Of a stretch of DNA of 64,000 bases, positions 25,640 to 34,489 are shown piece by piece. The position numbers were made by a program, and so were the translations under genes. Location: contig NZ_PVYW01000014.1 in the NCBI RefSeq assembly GCF_003001675.1, positions 62,001 to 126,000 of the forward strand. Direction: 5' to 3'. The DNA is from Cohnella sp. SGD-V74 (GTDB taxonomy: Bacteria; Bacillota; Bacilli; Paenibacillales; Paenibacillaceae). The notes under the pieces were generated by a model that worked only from the letters and a program-made list of their open reading frames with translations, was not told the origin of the DNA and searched no databases. The number at the start of each line of letters is the position of its first letter. Within the stretch, counting starts at the first letter, position 1.

Positions 25640-26644
25640 ATGAAATGGAGGAATAGGAAATTCACCTTCATGGTGATTCCGGATGCGAACAGCACGGTGA
25701 AACGGTTCCATCTCTCTGCGGCGGCGCTCGCGGCGGCGACGGGGTTCGTCTTGGCCCTTATCGTCTTCTGCGTTACCGCGTTTTTGCTTTATCGGAACAA
25801 TGTCGACCAGATCGGGCAGCTTAAGCAGGAATTGGCCGTGGCGACGGAAGATTACGAGAAGACGCTGGAAAACAAGAACGTACATATCAGCGAGCTCCAG
25901 ACCGATCTGGCCGATCTGTCCGAGCAAGCGAAGTCGATGGTCACGCGGATGAAGGACATCGACGATCTGGAGTCCCAATTAAAAGAAATGGTGGGCATCG
26001 ACGCAGGCCCCTCCTCCCAATCCCGCAAGGCGTCCGGCGCCGAGGACGACGCCGAACAGTTCGCCATGGACGGGGGAACGGGCGGCGAAGAGCTGCCGGT
26101 CAGCGAGTCCGAGATGGCGCGTCTCGTCGACCAGACCCGCGAGAACTTCGAATCTCTCGACGAGCAGATCGAGACGATGGTGCCTCAGCTCGAACTGACG
26201 AAGGAGGCGGTAGTCAAGCAGCTGCAGCTGTTGGCCGTCACGCCTACGATTTGGCCGACCGATTCGAGGCGGGTCACGTCGACGTTCGGCATCCGCAAAG
26301 ATCCGTTCACGCGCAGGGCGACCTACCATGCAGGCATCGACATCGGGGGCACCACCGGAGACCCGATCTACTCGGCCGCGGACGGTACCGTAGTCGAAGC
26401 CGGACGGAGCAGCTCGCACGGCCTCAACGTGCTGATCAACCATTCCAACGGCGTTCAGACGCACTATTCCCATATGAGCAAAATTATCGCAAGCGTCGGT
26501 TCCAAAGTCCGCAAAGGCGATATTATTGGGGAGCTCGGCTCCACGGGACGAAGCACCGGTCCGCATCTTCATTACGAGGTAATCGTAAAAGGCGAGCACG
26601 TCGATCCCGAGCCTTATCTTAAAGCAACGAGAAGGAGCCAATGA
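25640..26644 (+). CDS. Membrane-anchored M23 (LytM) endopeptidase-family protein
   Basis: 334 residues. One N-terminal membrane helix (about 28-52), an extracytoplasmic coiled coil (about 55-115), an acidic linker, and an M23 domain (~215-325). Zinc ligands are intact: HAGIDIGG (H-x3-D) and GPHLHYEV (H-x-H), with the intervening HYSHM also present, so an active peptidoglycan endopeptidase is likely. AGGAGG ribosome site. The stop overlaps the bactofilin start by four bases (ATGA), coupling their translation. In other bacteria bactofilin scaffolds position M23 enzymes for local wall cutting. Confidence 0.93.
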   Translation: MKWRNRKFTFMVIPDANSTVKRFHLSAAALAAATGFVLALIVFCVTAFLLYRNNVDQIGQLKQELAVATEDYEKTLENKNVHISELQTDLADLSEQAKSMVTRMKDIDDLESQLKEMVGIDAGPSSQSRKASGAEDDAEQFAMDGGTGGEELPVSESEMARLVDQTRENFESLDEQIETMVPQLELTKEAVVKQLQLLAVTPTIWPTDSRRVTSTFGIRKDPFTRRATYHAGIDIGGTTGDPIYSAADGTVVEAGRSSSHGLNVLINHSNGVQTHYSHMSKIIASVGSKVRKGDIIGELGSTGRSTGPHLHYEVIVKGEHVDPEPYLKATRRSQ

Positions 26645-27111
26645 CCATGTTTAAAAGCAAAAAATCGAAGATCGATCCAAATATGACCGACACGCTGATC
26701 GGAGAAGGCACATCCTTCGAAGGCAAGATCAAGTCGGAAGCCGGCCTGCGCGTCGAAGGACGGATGGAGGGGGACATCGAATGCGCCGGAGACGTCACGA
26801 TCGGCGAGAACGGCGTCTCCCAGTCCAATATCAAGGCGCGCAACGTCGTCATCGCCGGCCAAGTGATCGGCAACGTATCCGCCGGCGCCAAGTTGACGAT
26901 CAAATCTACCGGGAAGCTCCACGGGAATCTGTCGGCTTTGGAGCTCTCCATCGAGTCCGGCGGCATTTTCCACGGTACGAGCAAGATGGACGCCAGCGTC
27001 GGAGCGGACGTCGCCGCTCCCGCCGAAGACAAAGCTCCCGCCAAGGAGCAGGAAGTCAAACCCGCTTCCGCCTCAGAAGGCGAAGCGGTGGCCGTCTTGA
27101 AAACGTGGTAA
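26641..27111 (+). CDS. Bactofilin-family cytoskeletal protein
   Basis: 156 residues; the initiator could be residue 1 or 3 (MTMFKSKK). The bactofilin beta-helix covers ~20-120, with the signature TLIGEGTSFEGKIKSEAGLR, then GRMEGDIECAG and repeated GN-x-SA turns. The C-terminal ~35 residues are Ala/Glu/Pro-rich and disordered. It polymerises without nucleotide and acts as a membrane-associated scaffold. Translationally coupled to the M23 peptidase gene, the arrangement seen in cell-shape modules of several phyla. Confidence 0.95.
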   Translation: MTMFKSKKSKIDPNMTDTLIGEGTSFEGKIKSEAGLRVEGRMEGDIECAGDVTIGENGVSQSNIKARNVVIAGQVIGNVSAGAKLTIKSTGKLHGNLSALELSIESGGIFHGTSKMDASVGADVAAPAEDKAPAKEQEVKPASASEGEAVAVLKTW

Positions 27112-27179
27112 GTTTGCGCGAGCTTCCGCTCTTCGTGTATCATTCTTAAGTAGGCAGGCAGAACGCAAGGCGGACTGGA

Positions 27180-28040
27180 GTGACCGAATTGGACGAACAA
27201 ATGAAGAAGGCTTACGAATTGCTCGGGCTTCCGGAAGACGCAACGCGCGAGCAGGTGGAAAATCGTTATTTTATTTTATTGAAACGCGCGCGGGCCGAGA
27301 AAACCCGTTCGGAAGCCGGAGAAGACGACGGAGAGACGTTGAAGTTGGCCGAGATCAACCAAGCGTACAATCTCATCATCGGCATCGAGTCCGAGAAATC
27401 CGTCACTGTAGAGAAACAAACCAAAGTCGGCCATTTTTTCTACTATTACAAAGTTCATGTCATCATCGGCCTTCTTATCGTGCTGGTCGGGGGTTATATG
27501 ATCAAGGAAGGCATCGACAAGAGAAGGGAAGCCGCCAACACGCCTCCCGCCAATCTGTCGGTAAGCGTATTCGGCAATTTCTATTTTGCGGACGCCGAGC
27601 TGCTGGAGCAGAACTTGCTGAAGCTTGTTCCCGAGTGGCAGCGGATCAAGACTTCTCTCGTGTACAATCCTCCGGAAATCCAGAGCCAGCAGGACATGGC
27701 GCTGCAGCAGAAAAGCGTGCTCATGCTCATTACCGAGAAAGACGAAGTGTACGTGACCGACGAGAAAAACTTCGAAAGTCTGGCCATGCAGGGCTTATTC
27801 GTCAAGCTCGACGAGTTCGCCGCCAAGACCGGCCTGAAGATTCCGGATAATCTTATTCGCCAATCCCGAACCGAAGACGATACGTCCGACTACGCCTATG
27901 GCATCGATCTTACCGGGCATCGCGTGTTCGACGGCATTGAGATGACCCAGGAACGTCAAATTATCGGCATACGGGCTCCGGAAGAAAGATGGGACGACGT
28001 CGCCACGCTGCTCGGGAAACTTCTCCAGACGATGCGTTAA
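27180..28040 (+). CDS. J-like domain membrane protein without HPD motif
   Basis: 286 residues from GTG 27180 (AAGG nine bases upstream). Residues ~8-70 resemble a degenerate DnaJ domain (KKAYELLGLPEDATREQVEN, then LAEINQAYNLI) but lack the HPD tripeptide needed to stimulate Hsp70. One membrane helix at ~92-112; the remaining ~170 residues are outside or inside depending on topology and contain no motif I recognise. Follows bactofilin by 68 bases on the same strand and ends before a bidirectional terminator, so it is probably the third gene of the peptidase-bactofilin operon. Confidence 0.75.
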   Translation: MTELDEQMKKAYELLGLPEDATREQVENRYFILLKRARAEKTRSEAGEDDGETLKLAEINQAYNLIIGIESEKSVTVEKQTKVGHFFYYYKVHVIIGLLIVLVGGYMIKEGIDKRREAANTPPANLSVSVFGNFYFADAELLEQNLLKLVPEWQRIKTSLVYNPPEIQSQQDMALQQKSVLMLITEKDEVYVTDEKNFESLAMQGLFVKLDEFAAKTGLKIPDNLIRQSRTEDDTSDYAYGIDLTGHRVFDGIEMTQERQIIGIRAPEERWDDVATLLGKLLQTMR

Positions 28041-28063
28041 GCGCCTTCGGCGTTCTCGTGAAT

Positions 28064-28118
28064 AAAGGGCTGGTCTCCAGATCGTCATCAGACGACGATC
28101 GGAGATCAGCCCTTCGTT
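28064..28118. terminator. Bidirectional terminator
   Basis: Long stem: AAAGGGCTGGTCTCC..GATCGTC pairs with GACGATC..GGAGATCAGCCCTT across a four-base loop. It lies between the J-like gene and the convergent DUF1294 gene. Confidence 0.85.
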
Positions 28119-28136
28119 TCGTTGCGGATGGAATCG

Positions 28137-28397
28137 TCAGTTCAAATACCAATAAGCGAGAACGAGCTGCACGATCAAAATGACCGGCATGCCGATCGTG
28201 AACGAAGCGTGCTTCGTCTTATGCCGCCACGTCCTCATCCCCGCAATCGCGCCTATGGAACCGCCGATGGCGGCCCACAGAAACAGCGTTTGCTCCGGTA
28301 CTCTCCGCCCGCCCTTCTTGGCGCGGCCTTTGTCGTGCCCCATTAAACCGAATGCGATCAGATTAACGACGATCAAGTATCCGATTGCTGCGTACAT
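28137..28397 (-). CDS. DUF1294 small membrane protein
   Basis: 86 residues with three membrane helices and the family motifs MGHDKGRAKKGGRRVPE and GGSIGAIAGMRTWRHKTKH between helices. DUF1294 proteins are widespread; function unknown. Ribosome site AGGGA. It stands alone, convergent with the J-like gene. Confidence 0.88.
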   Translation of the reverse strand: MYAAIGYLIVVNLIAFGLMGHDKGRAKKGGRRVPEQTLFLWAAIGGSIGAIAGMRTWRHKTKHASFTIGMPVILIVQLVLAYWYLN

Positions 28398-28515
28398 TCC
28401 CTGTCCCTCCGTGCCATTGTTGCCCCTCGGAGCCTATGATCGCGGCTCCAGGCTGCTCGCTCGACTACTTGACCATTGTAACTCCGCCGGCCGGGTTTGG
28501 GTATACGCAACCTCG

Positions 28516-30606
28516 TCAAGTATTGAACCGCACCGCGAATTCCTTGTCGCCTTCCTTCGTCTTCCACCCGTTCCAGCCGGCCGCGTCCGTAACCGAATTC
28601 GCCCGGAAAATCAGCTCGTATCGACGGTTGGCCCGCAGCTCGTCATCCAGCTTCAGCACCGCTTCCGTCACGATCTTGCCCGGATCTCCCTGATCGACGT
28701 AATCGATATCGATGTCTCTCCCCCGCCCGTCTATCTCGCGAATGTGGAATGCGGAGGCTTTCACGTTTTTGACCGGCTCGCTGAACACCACTTTAACCGT
28801 GTTGCGGTCCAGTGCGGTCGCCTGCGCGACGAACGGAATCGCGTTGTCGACGACCGTGCCGGCGAATACGGCCGTGTCCGCTCCGCCTGCCGCATTCAGC
28901 CCGGCTATGCCCGACACGCGGGCGGTGTAGACGTGCCCGGAGCGGAACAGGTCGGGATTGCCGGAGGACTTCGTCCGGTACTGGATCGTAACCGCCCTGT
29001 CGCTGCCCGGCTTCCGCTGCACGAACGCGCTCCAGTCGGTCATGGACATCGCCGCCCCGTTGTCCGTCATGCTTCCGAGCTTGACGCCGCCGGCGTCCGC
29101 GTCGGACAGCGGGCGGTTGAACGTCAGCTCCACCGTATTTTTGTTGATCGCGACCGCGCTTTGCAGGCTCGCTTGCTCGACCGGATTGGCCACGCCGCCG
29201 AACCTCCAGTTCGTCGACGTATCCATCACGTTGCCCGCCAGATCGGGAATGCCGCTCACCGTCAGCGTATAGTACGTGGCGTCCCGCTGCGGCGTCGTCT
29301 TCAGGATAACGGTCCTTCCGTCTCCGTCCAGCGTCGCCTGAATGACGTTCAGCCCTTTGTCTATCGAATAGTGCTGCGTCAGCGCCGCGTGCCGCGGATC
29401 GATTTTCTCGCTGAATTTCACTAAGATGAGCGCCGTCGTAACGTCGATTTTCACTTCCGCCACTTTCGGCTTTGTGCTGTCGTTGCTTCCTGTCAGGTAC
29501 AGATCGCTGCGTGTATCCATCACGTTGCCCGCAAGGTCTCTAACGTTGCTTACCGTCAACTGATAGTTGCGTCCGTCCGTCTGCTCCGAAGTCGTGAACG
29601 TGACTTTGCGCTTGTCGTCGGACAGCTTGACGCCCGTGATGCGAAGTCCTCCGTTCAGCCGATAGTTGGCCGCATTCGTCGCCGAGTTTTGCTCCACCGG
29701 TTCGGAGAATGTCAGCTCATACGTCCTGTGAGCCGTTTTGACCGGCTGCGTCACAAGCTGCGGCTTCGTTGTGTCCTCCTGCGCGGACATATAGCTCCAT
29801 GTCGCGCCGTCGATCGTGACCGTATGCAGCACGCCTCCGAGCTGCCGGTCCGTCCACAGCACGATGGACATCCCATCCTGAGCGACCGACGTCTGCAGCA
29901 CGTTGCGCGTATTGCCGTATACGTCCTTGACGACGAATCTGCCGCGGTCGATCGATTGGTCGTTCGGGTCCGCCCATTGGAACAGCTGGATTTTGATCGA
30001 TTGATTCGTCAATTGCTCGACGGAGCGCACGTACAGCGGTTTGACGTGCATCTCCTCGTAGATCTCGTAGGCCGCTTCCACGAGCAACCCCCGCGTCGCG
30101 TCCACCGTGTAGTCGCTGAGCTGCGGAATCAGCTTGCGGTCCAGCGCCAGGCTGACCGCTCCTCTCGCCCAAGCGGAGACGCGTCCGGCAATCGGAGTCG
30201 ATCCCGATCCGCTCAAGCCGTAGCTCCTGACCAGAATGGCGGCCAACTGCTCGACCGTCACGTTGCTGGTCGGCGAGAACGTTCTGGCCTTCGTTCCGTT
30301 CATCAGACCCGCCCGCGTGACCGCCTCGATCTCCTGGAACGACCAGCGCGTCTTCCAGACGTCGTTGTAGCTCGGCGTCGAGCGCCCGGCCGGCAGCTCC
30401 AGCAGGCGGTACAGCACCGCGGCCAGCTGCTCCCGCGACATCGGATCGTACAGCCGCGAGCTTCCGTCGGCAAAACCGGTAAAGATGTTCTTCTGCCTAA
30501 GCTCATCGAACTTCTGCTCCGTCGACAGGTTCGGGGCTCCCCAAGCGGCCAATGGAACGCCGAACGCCATCAGCAGCGCGATCAATCCCGCTACGATTTT
30601 TCTCAT
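28516..30606 (-). CDS. SLH-domain surface protein with Ig-like (SbsA-type) domains
   Basis: 696 residues. Signal peptide (1-~24, cleavage near AWGA). Three SLH repeats occupy ~30-190 (LYDPMSREQLAAVLYRLLEL; FSPTSNVTVEQLAAILVRSY; a third weaker one), anchoring the protein to pyruvylated wall polysaccharide. Residues ~285-690 hold four SbsA-type Ig-like domains, recognisable by repeats of ELTFSEPVEQNSA, YQLTVSNVRDLAGNVMD and their variants. A structural or adhesive S-layer-associated role is likely; no catalytic domain is seen. Ribosome site GAGGAGG. Confidence 0.9.
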   Translation of the reverse strand: MRKIVAGLIALLMAFGVPLAAWGAPNLSTEQKFDELRQKNIFTGFADGSSRLYDPMSREQLAAVLYRLLELPAGRSTPSYNDVWKTRWSFQEIEAVTRAGLMNGTKARTFSPTSNVTVEQLAAILVRSYGLSGSGSTPIAGRVSAWARGAVSLALDRKLIPQLSDYTVDATRGLLVEAAYEIYEEMHVKPLYVRSVEQLTNQSIKIQLFQWADPNDQSIDRGRFVVKDVYGNTRNVLQTSVAQDGMSIVLWTDRQLGGVLHTVTIDGATWSYMSAQEDTTKPQLVTQPVKTAHRTYELTFSEPVEQNSATNAANYRLNGGLRITGVKLSDDKRKVTFTTSEQTDGRNYQLTVSNVRDLAGNVMDTRSDLYLTGSNDSTKPKVAEVKIDVTTALILVKFSEKIDPRHAALTQHYSIDKGLNVIQATLDGDGRTVILKTTPQRDATYYTLTVSGIPDLAGNVMDTSTNWRFGGVANPVEQASLQSAVAINKNTVELTFNRPLSDADAGGVKLGSMTDNGAAMSMTDWSAFVQRKPGSDRAVTIQYRTKSSGNPDLFRSGHVYTARVSGIAGLNAAGGADTAVFAGTVVDNAIPFVAQATALDRNTVKVVFSEPVKNVKASAFHIREIDGRGRDIDIDYVDQGDPGKIVTEAVLKLDDELRANRRYELIFRANSVTDAAGWNGWKTKEGDKEFAVRFNT

Positions 30607-30789
30607 CCCGCTACCTCCTCTTATCCACCGCCCGCTTAGCTAAGGACGATCAGGTTGCGGCGGTATAGGATATAACGCAGATGAGATACATTTTGTTTCT
30701 TTTATGAGAAAAAATTTAGGATTTTAGATACGGAAGGTAACAACTTGTCCGTCGGTTGGCGCTCCCATCTCCCCTCCAGCAGCCTGGCT

Positions 30790-31675
30790 AAACGTCGTTA
30801 ATCGATTCTGTCGAGCATCCGGCGAGAATTCGGGGGCTAGCGGGGCGCGTTAATCGATTCTGTCGATCATCGGGCGAGGAATCGGCGGTTGGCGGGGCGC
30901 GTTAATCGATTCTTTCGAGTATCGGGCGGGAAATCGGGGCCTAGCGAGGCGCGTTAATCGATTCTTTCGAGTATCGGGTGGCGATTCGAGGGCTAGCGGG
31001 GCGCGTTAATCGATTCTTTCGAGTATCGGGCGAGAATTCGGGGGCTAGCGGGGCGCGTTAATCGATTCTTTCGAGTATCGGGTGAGAATTCGGGGGCTAG
31101 CGGGGCGCGTTAATCGATTCTGTCGAGCATCGGGCGAGAATTCGGGGGCTAGCGAGGCGAGTTAATCGATTCTGTCGAGTATCGGGCGAGAAATCGGCGG
31201 TTGGCGGGGCGCGTTAATCGATTCTTTCGAGTATCGGGTCAGGAATCGGCGGTTGGCGGGGCGCGTTAATCGATTCTGTCGATCATCGGGCGGGAAATCG
31301 GGGGTTAGCCGGGCACGTTAATCGATTCTTTCGAGTATCGGCGAGAATTCGGGGGCTAGCGGGGCGCGTTAATCGATTCTTTCGAGCATCGGGCGAGAAT
31401 TCGGGGGTTAGCCGGGCGCGTTAATCGATTCTGTCGATCATCGGGCGAGGAATCGGCGGTTGGCGGGGCGCGTTAATCGATTCTTTCGAGCATCGGGTGA
31501 GAATTCGGGGGCTAGCGAGGCGAGTTAATCGATTCTTTCGAGTATCGGGTGGCGATTCGAGGGCTAGCGAGGCGCGTTAATCGATTCTTTCGAGTATCGG
31601 GTGGCGATTCGAGGGCTAGCGAGGCGCGTTAATCGATTCTTTCGAGTATCGGCGAGAATTCGGGGGCTAGCGGAC
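30790..31675. repeat. 17-unit tandem array, 52 bp period
   Basis: TTAATCGATTCT recurs at 30798, 30850, 30902, 30954, 31006, 31058, 31110, 31162, 31214, 31266, 31318, 31369, 31421, 31473, 31525, 31577 and 31629. All steps are 52 except one of 51. The left half (GCGTTAATCGATTCTTTCGAGTATCGGG) is most conserved, with T/G and G/T variants; the right half occurs in three versions (GAGAATTCGGGGGCTAG, GAGGAATCGGCGGTTGG, GTGGCGATTCGAGGGCTAG). There are no unique spacers and no associated cas genes, so it is not CRISPR. The array ends exactly at the stop codon of the metallophosphoesterase gene. Confidence 0.97.
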
Positions 31676-32617
31676 TTACGCGCGTGAAAACCAATTCGGC
31701 CAATGGCGGCGAGGAGAAACGACTTTCCTGCCGTTCGCCAGCCGCAGCCATGTCTCGAAGCCCGGATCTCCGCTGCGAAGGCGGATGATTCGCGCGCCGC
31801 GACGGTAAAACCACCTGCCGTAGGTGTTGTAGCCTGTCGCTCTGCCGTAAACCAGCTTGATGCCGTGCAGTTCGCCGAGGTAGTCGTTGATATGGTCGTG
31901 TCCGCAAAATACGCCCGTCACCCCTCCCGTCTCGACCAGCGCGGCGAATAGCCCCGAGTTGATCCGCGGAGCGTGTACCTTTTCATAGCGATGGCCGAAG
32001 CAGATGCGCGAGTTCCATACGTCGCGATATTCCGGAAGCGGAATATGCTGGAACAACAACGACGGGACCGGCTCGCCCCCGTTCCCCTTCCGCAGCGCTT
32101 CCGACCGCTCCCGGTACCAAGCGATCTGATCCGCACGAATCCAGTCGTACCCGGCCACGCCCGGAAGCTCGGAGTAGGCTCCGCTATCGACAAAATAGAG
32201 CGCCGCTCCCGCGCGCCCCTCCGCATCCTCTATCGTCGCGGCAAAATTGCCGACTCCGGTAACGTCGTCCGGCCCCGGTTCCGCAATCGTGCCGTCCAAT
32301 TCCAATTGCACGCGCATCAGCGTTTTCCGAGACACGTTCCCTTCGCAGTCATGGTTGCCGAAGATCGCTGCCCACGGAATTCCGCTTCGTTCGACGACGG
32401 ACAGCGCGTCGCGATACGATCGAACCGGATCGGTGCAGCGCAGGCTGTCGATCACGTCCCCGGTCAGCACGACCAGATCCGGACGCTCTTCCTCCAGCAC
32501 CCTCTCCATCAAGGAACGGGTAAGCGAATCCTTCTTGCCCCCGTCCGTCCAGTGCAGATCGGTGAACTGCACGATCGTGAACGTCCCGTCGGAGCGAAAT
32601 TTCAGATTGGCAGCCAT
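31676..32617 (-). CDS. Metallophosphoesterase family protein
   Basis: 313 residues with the five calcineurin-like motifs in order: FTDLHW (~18), VVLTGDVID (~50), GNHDCE (~87), the His of LFQHIPLPEY (~190) and GHDHIND (~238). It resembles the PhoD-like/YkuE-like purple-acid group that acts on phosphate esters. No signal peptide, so cytosolic. The tandem array abuts its stop codon, and no separate terminator is visible. Substrate cannot be told. Confidence 0.9.
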   Translation of the reverse strand: MAANLKFRSDGTFTIVQFTDLHWTDGGKKDSLTRSLMERVLEEERPDLVVLTGDVIDSLRCTDPVRSYRDALSVVERSGIPWAAIFGNHDCEGNVSRKTLMRVQLELDGTIAEPGPDDVTGVGNFAATIEDAEGRAGAALYFVDSGAYSELPGVAGYDWIRADQIAWYRERSEALRKGNGGEPVPSLLFQHIPLPEYRDVWNSRICFGHRYEKVHAPRINSGLFAALVETGGVTGVFCGHDHINDYLGELHGIKLVYGRATGYNTYGRWFYRRGARIIRLRSGDPGFETWLRLANGRKVVSPRRHWPNWFSRA

Positions 32618-32639
32618 CTTCCAACCTCACTATCGCGGT

Positions 32640-33128
32640 CTACTCTCTTAACGCATCATAGAGCTTGCTTGACATGCTCGAGCCCGAGACGCCAGACTTC
32701 GACTGAATCGCTTTTCTCGCTTTGTGCAGTTCGTCCTTAAGCCGTTTGTTCTCCTCCAGCAGCGCTTCCGCGTCCCGCTTGGCCGGTTCCTCCGCCGGTT
32801 CGCCAAGCCTTTCCCCATTAGCGTAGTAGCTCTCCCGTTCGTAATTGCGGAAGGCGATCTCCAGCTCGGGCACCCCCTGCGAACGAACGTGACGGTCGAT
32901 GCAAGCCGCGGCAAGGTCCCGCACTTCGGCTCCCCGGTCGAACCAGGCGACCTCGACGAACGGATAGGAAGGAACGATCTCCCCTCCGAACAAAGCCGTC
33001 GTATGCAAACACTCCAACATAATATAATCTTCGGGGCACCGGCACACGGAAGCCAGCTCCGCGACAAGCGGCGCGCTGATCGCGCGGACTTGCTCCGGCG
33101 TTACGCCCCGGAACAGCAGATGAGGCAT
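32640..33128 (-). CDS. DUF1904 family protein with C-terminal extension
   Basis: 162 residues from ATG 33128 (AAGGAG ten bases upstream). Residues 1-~110 match DUF1904 (MPHLLFRGVTPEQVRAIS, YPFVEVAWFDRG, ESYYANGERLGE), a tautomerase-like small fold of unknown role. The last ~50 residues are a charged coiled-coil-like tail. Ends 22 bases before the metallophosphoesterase gene. Confidence 0.85.
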   Translation of the reverse strand: MPHLLFRGVTPEQVRAISAPLVAELASVCRCPEDYIMLECLHTTALFGGEIVPSYPFVEVAWFDRGAEVRDLAAACIDRHVRSQGVPELEIAFRNYERESYYANGERLGEPAEEPAKRDAEALLEENKRLKDELHKARKAIQSKSGVSGSSMSSKLYDALRE

Positions 33129-33172
33129 GATCCGGACACTCCTTCTTGGAACTTTTTGAACACGCATTTCAA

Positions 33173-34489
33173 CTATTTCTCGACTTCGATTCCGAACAAG
33201 TTCCGCAGATAAGGGGTCAAAAAGATGCCCTCCGGATCGCGCTCGCTTCGCTGCTTCAGAAACTTATCCCACATCGGATAGGCGTTCCGCAGCTCCGCGG
33301 CCTTCAAGGAATGCAGCTTGCCCCAGTGGGGTCGTCCGCCATACTTCAGGAAAATCCGCTCCATATCCGCAAAATAACGCTCGTGAGGCATCCCCCGATA
33401 CATATGTACGGCGATATAGGCGGAATCCCTCGCGTAGGCAGGACTCAGCCAGATCTGATCTCCCTTGGCGAAGCGGCATTCGATCGGAAAGTGGACGCGA
33501 TAGTTCGCGCGTTCCATCTGTTCCCTCATCTCCCGGATGACGGACTCCATCGCCTCGATCGGTAGATTGTACTCCATTTCGTTAAAACGGACAAGCCGCT
33601 TCGTCGCATAAACGCGATGGCTGTGCTCGACTTTGCTTCCGGTAGGCACGGCGGCGGCGCACACCCGGCTTACCGGCGCGCTCATGCGCGGCACCCAGCG
33701 GCACAGTCCCGACAGAGCGCCGAACACGACGTTTTCCAGCACGACATCGCTCAGGTATCCGGATATTTTGTCCGGAGTGGCCGGCTCCTCCGTCTCGTTC
33801 ATCATTTTAAGCTGGCACGGCTCCGCGTACGGAAACCAGTAAAATTCGAAGTTCCGGTGCTCGCGGGCCAACTCGTCCAATCGCCCCAGGCAGTCGGACA
33901 GCGGCACGCGGGCGCTCTCGTATTTCAACCTGTACGAGGGCCGCAGCCGCAGCGTCACCTGGACGATCACGCCGAGAGCGCCGAGAGAAATCTGCAAAGC
34001 CTTGAACAGCTCGGGATGCGACTTCTCCGTCACGTCCAGCACTTCGCCGGTACCTGTCACGACCGTCAGGCCGACCACCTGCGTAGAAATGTTCCCGAAC
34101 GCCAGCCCGGTTCCGTGCGTGCCGGTGCTGATCGCGCCCGCGATCGACTGGACGTCGATATCCCCGAGGTTCTCCTGCGCCAGTCCTTCCGAATGCAGCA
34201 GCTCTCCGAGCATGCGCAGCTTCGTGCCGGCCCATACCGTTGCCGTGCAGGCTTCCCTGTCCACATGCAGTATGCCCTGCATCCGGTCCAGCGAGACGAA
34301 GACGTCGTCCGACGCGGCGACCGCCGTGAACGAGTGTCCCGAGCCGAGCACGCGCAGCGTTCTCCCTTCGTCGCGGCACAGCTTGACGGCGTCCACGACT
34401 TCCTCGATATGCAGAGGATACAGAACCGTCCGCGGCGTCGCGCTTACGATTCCTGACCAATTCCTCCACTTGCGTCCGCTCTTCATCAT
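33173..34489 (-). CDS. FAD-linked oxidoreductase, D-arabinono/L-gulono-lactone oxidase-like
   Basis: 438 residues from ATG 34489, which overlaps the stop of the upstream gene (ATGA). An FAD-binding PCMH domain lies at ~15-180 (GSGHSFTAVAASDD; NLGDIDVQSIAGAISTGTHG, the latter typical of aldonolactone oxidases), followed by an ALO-type C-terminal substrate domain with GKLHSLKAAELRNAYP near the end. It probably oxidises a sugar lactone or alditol. The translational coupling with a PLP-fold enzyme gene upstream suggests a joint pathway; the pairing recurs in Bacillales as I recall. Confidence 0.88.
   Translation of the reverse strand: MMKSGRKWRNWSGIVSATPRTVLYPLHIEEVVDAVKLCRDEGRTLRVLGSGHSFTAVAASDDVFVSLDRMQGILHVDREACTATVWAGTKLRMLGELLHSEGLAQENLGDIDVQSIAGAISTGTHGTGLAFGNISTQVVGLTVVTGTGEVLDVTEKSHPELFKALQISLGALGVIVQVTLRLRPSYRLKYESARVPLSDCLGRLDELAREHRNFEFYWFPYAEPCQLKMMNETEEPATPDKISGYLSDVVLENVVFGALSGLCRWVPRMSAPVSRVCAAAVPTGSKVEHSHRVYATKRLVRFNEMEYNLPIEAMESVIREMREQMERANYRVHFPIECRFAKGDQIWLSPAYARDSAYIAVHMYRGMPHERYFADMERIFLKYGGRPHWGKLHSLKAAELRNAYPMWDKFLKQRSERDPEGIFLTPYLRNLFGIEVEK

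Noticed and set aside
30790..31675. CRISPR array
   Set aside because: The units are contiguous with conserved sequence through the whole 52 bp, no unique spacers, and no cas genes.
31629..31907. Minus-strand frame extending into the repeat array
   Set aside because: Alternate frame of the metallophosphoesterase gene continued into repeat DNA.
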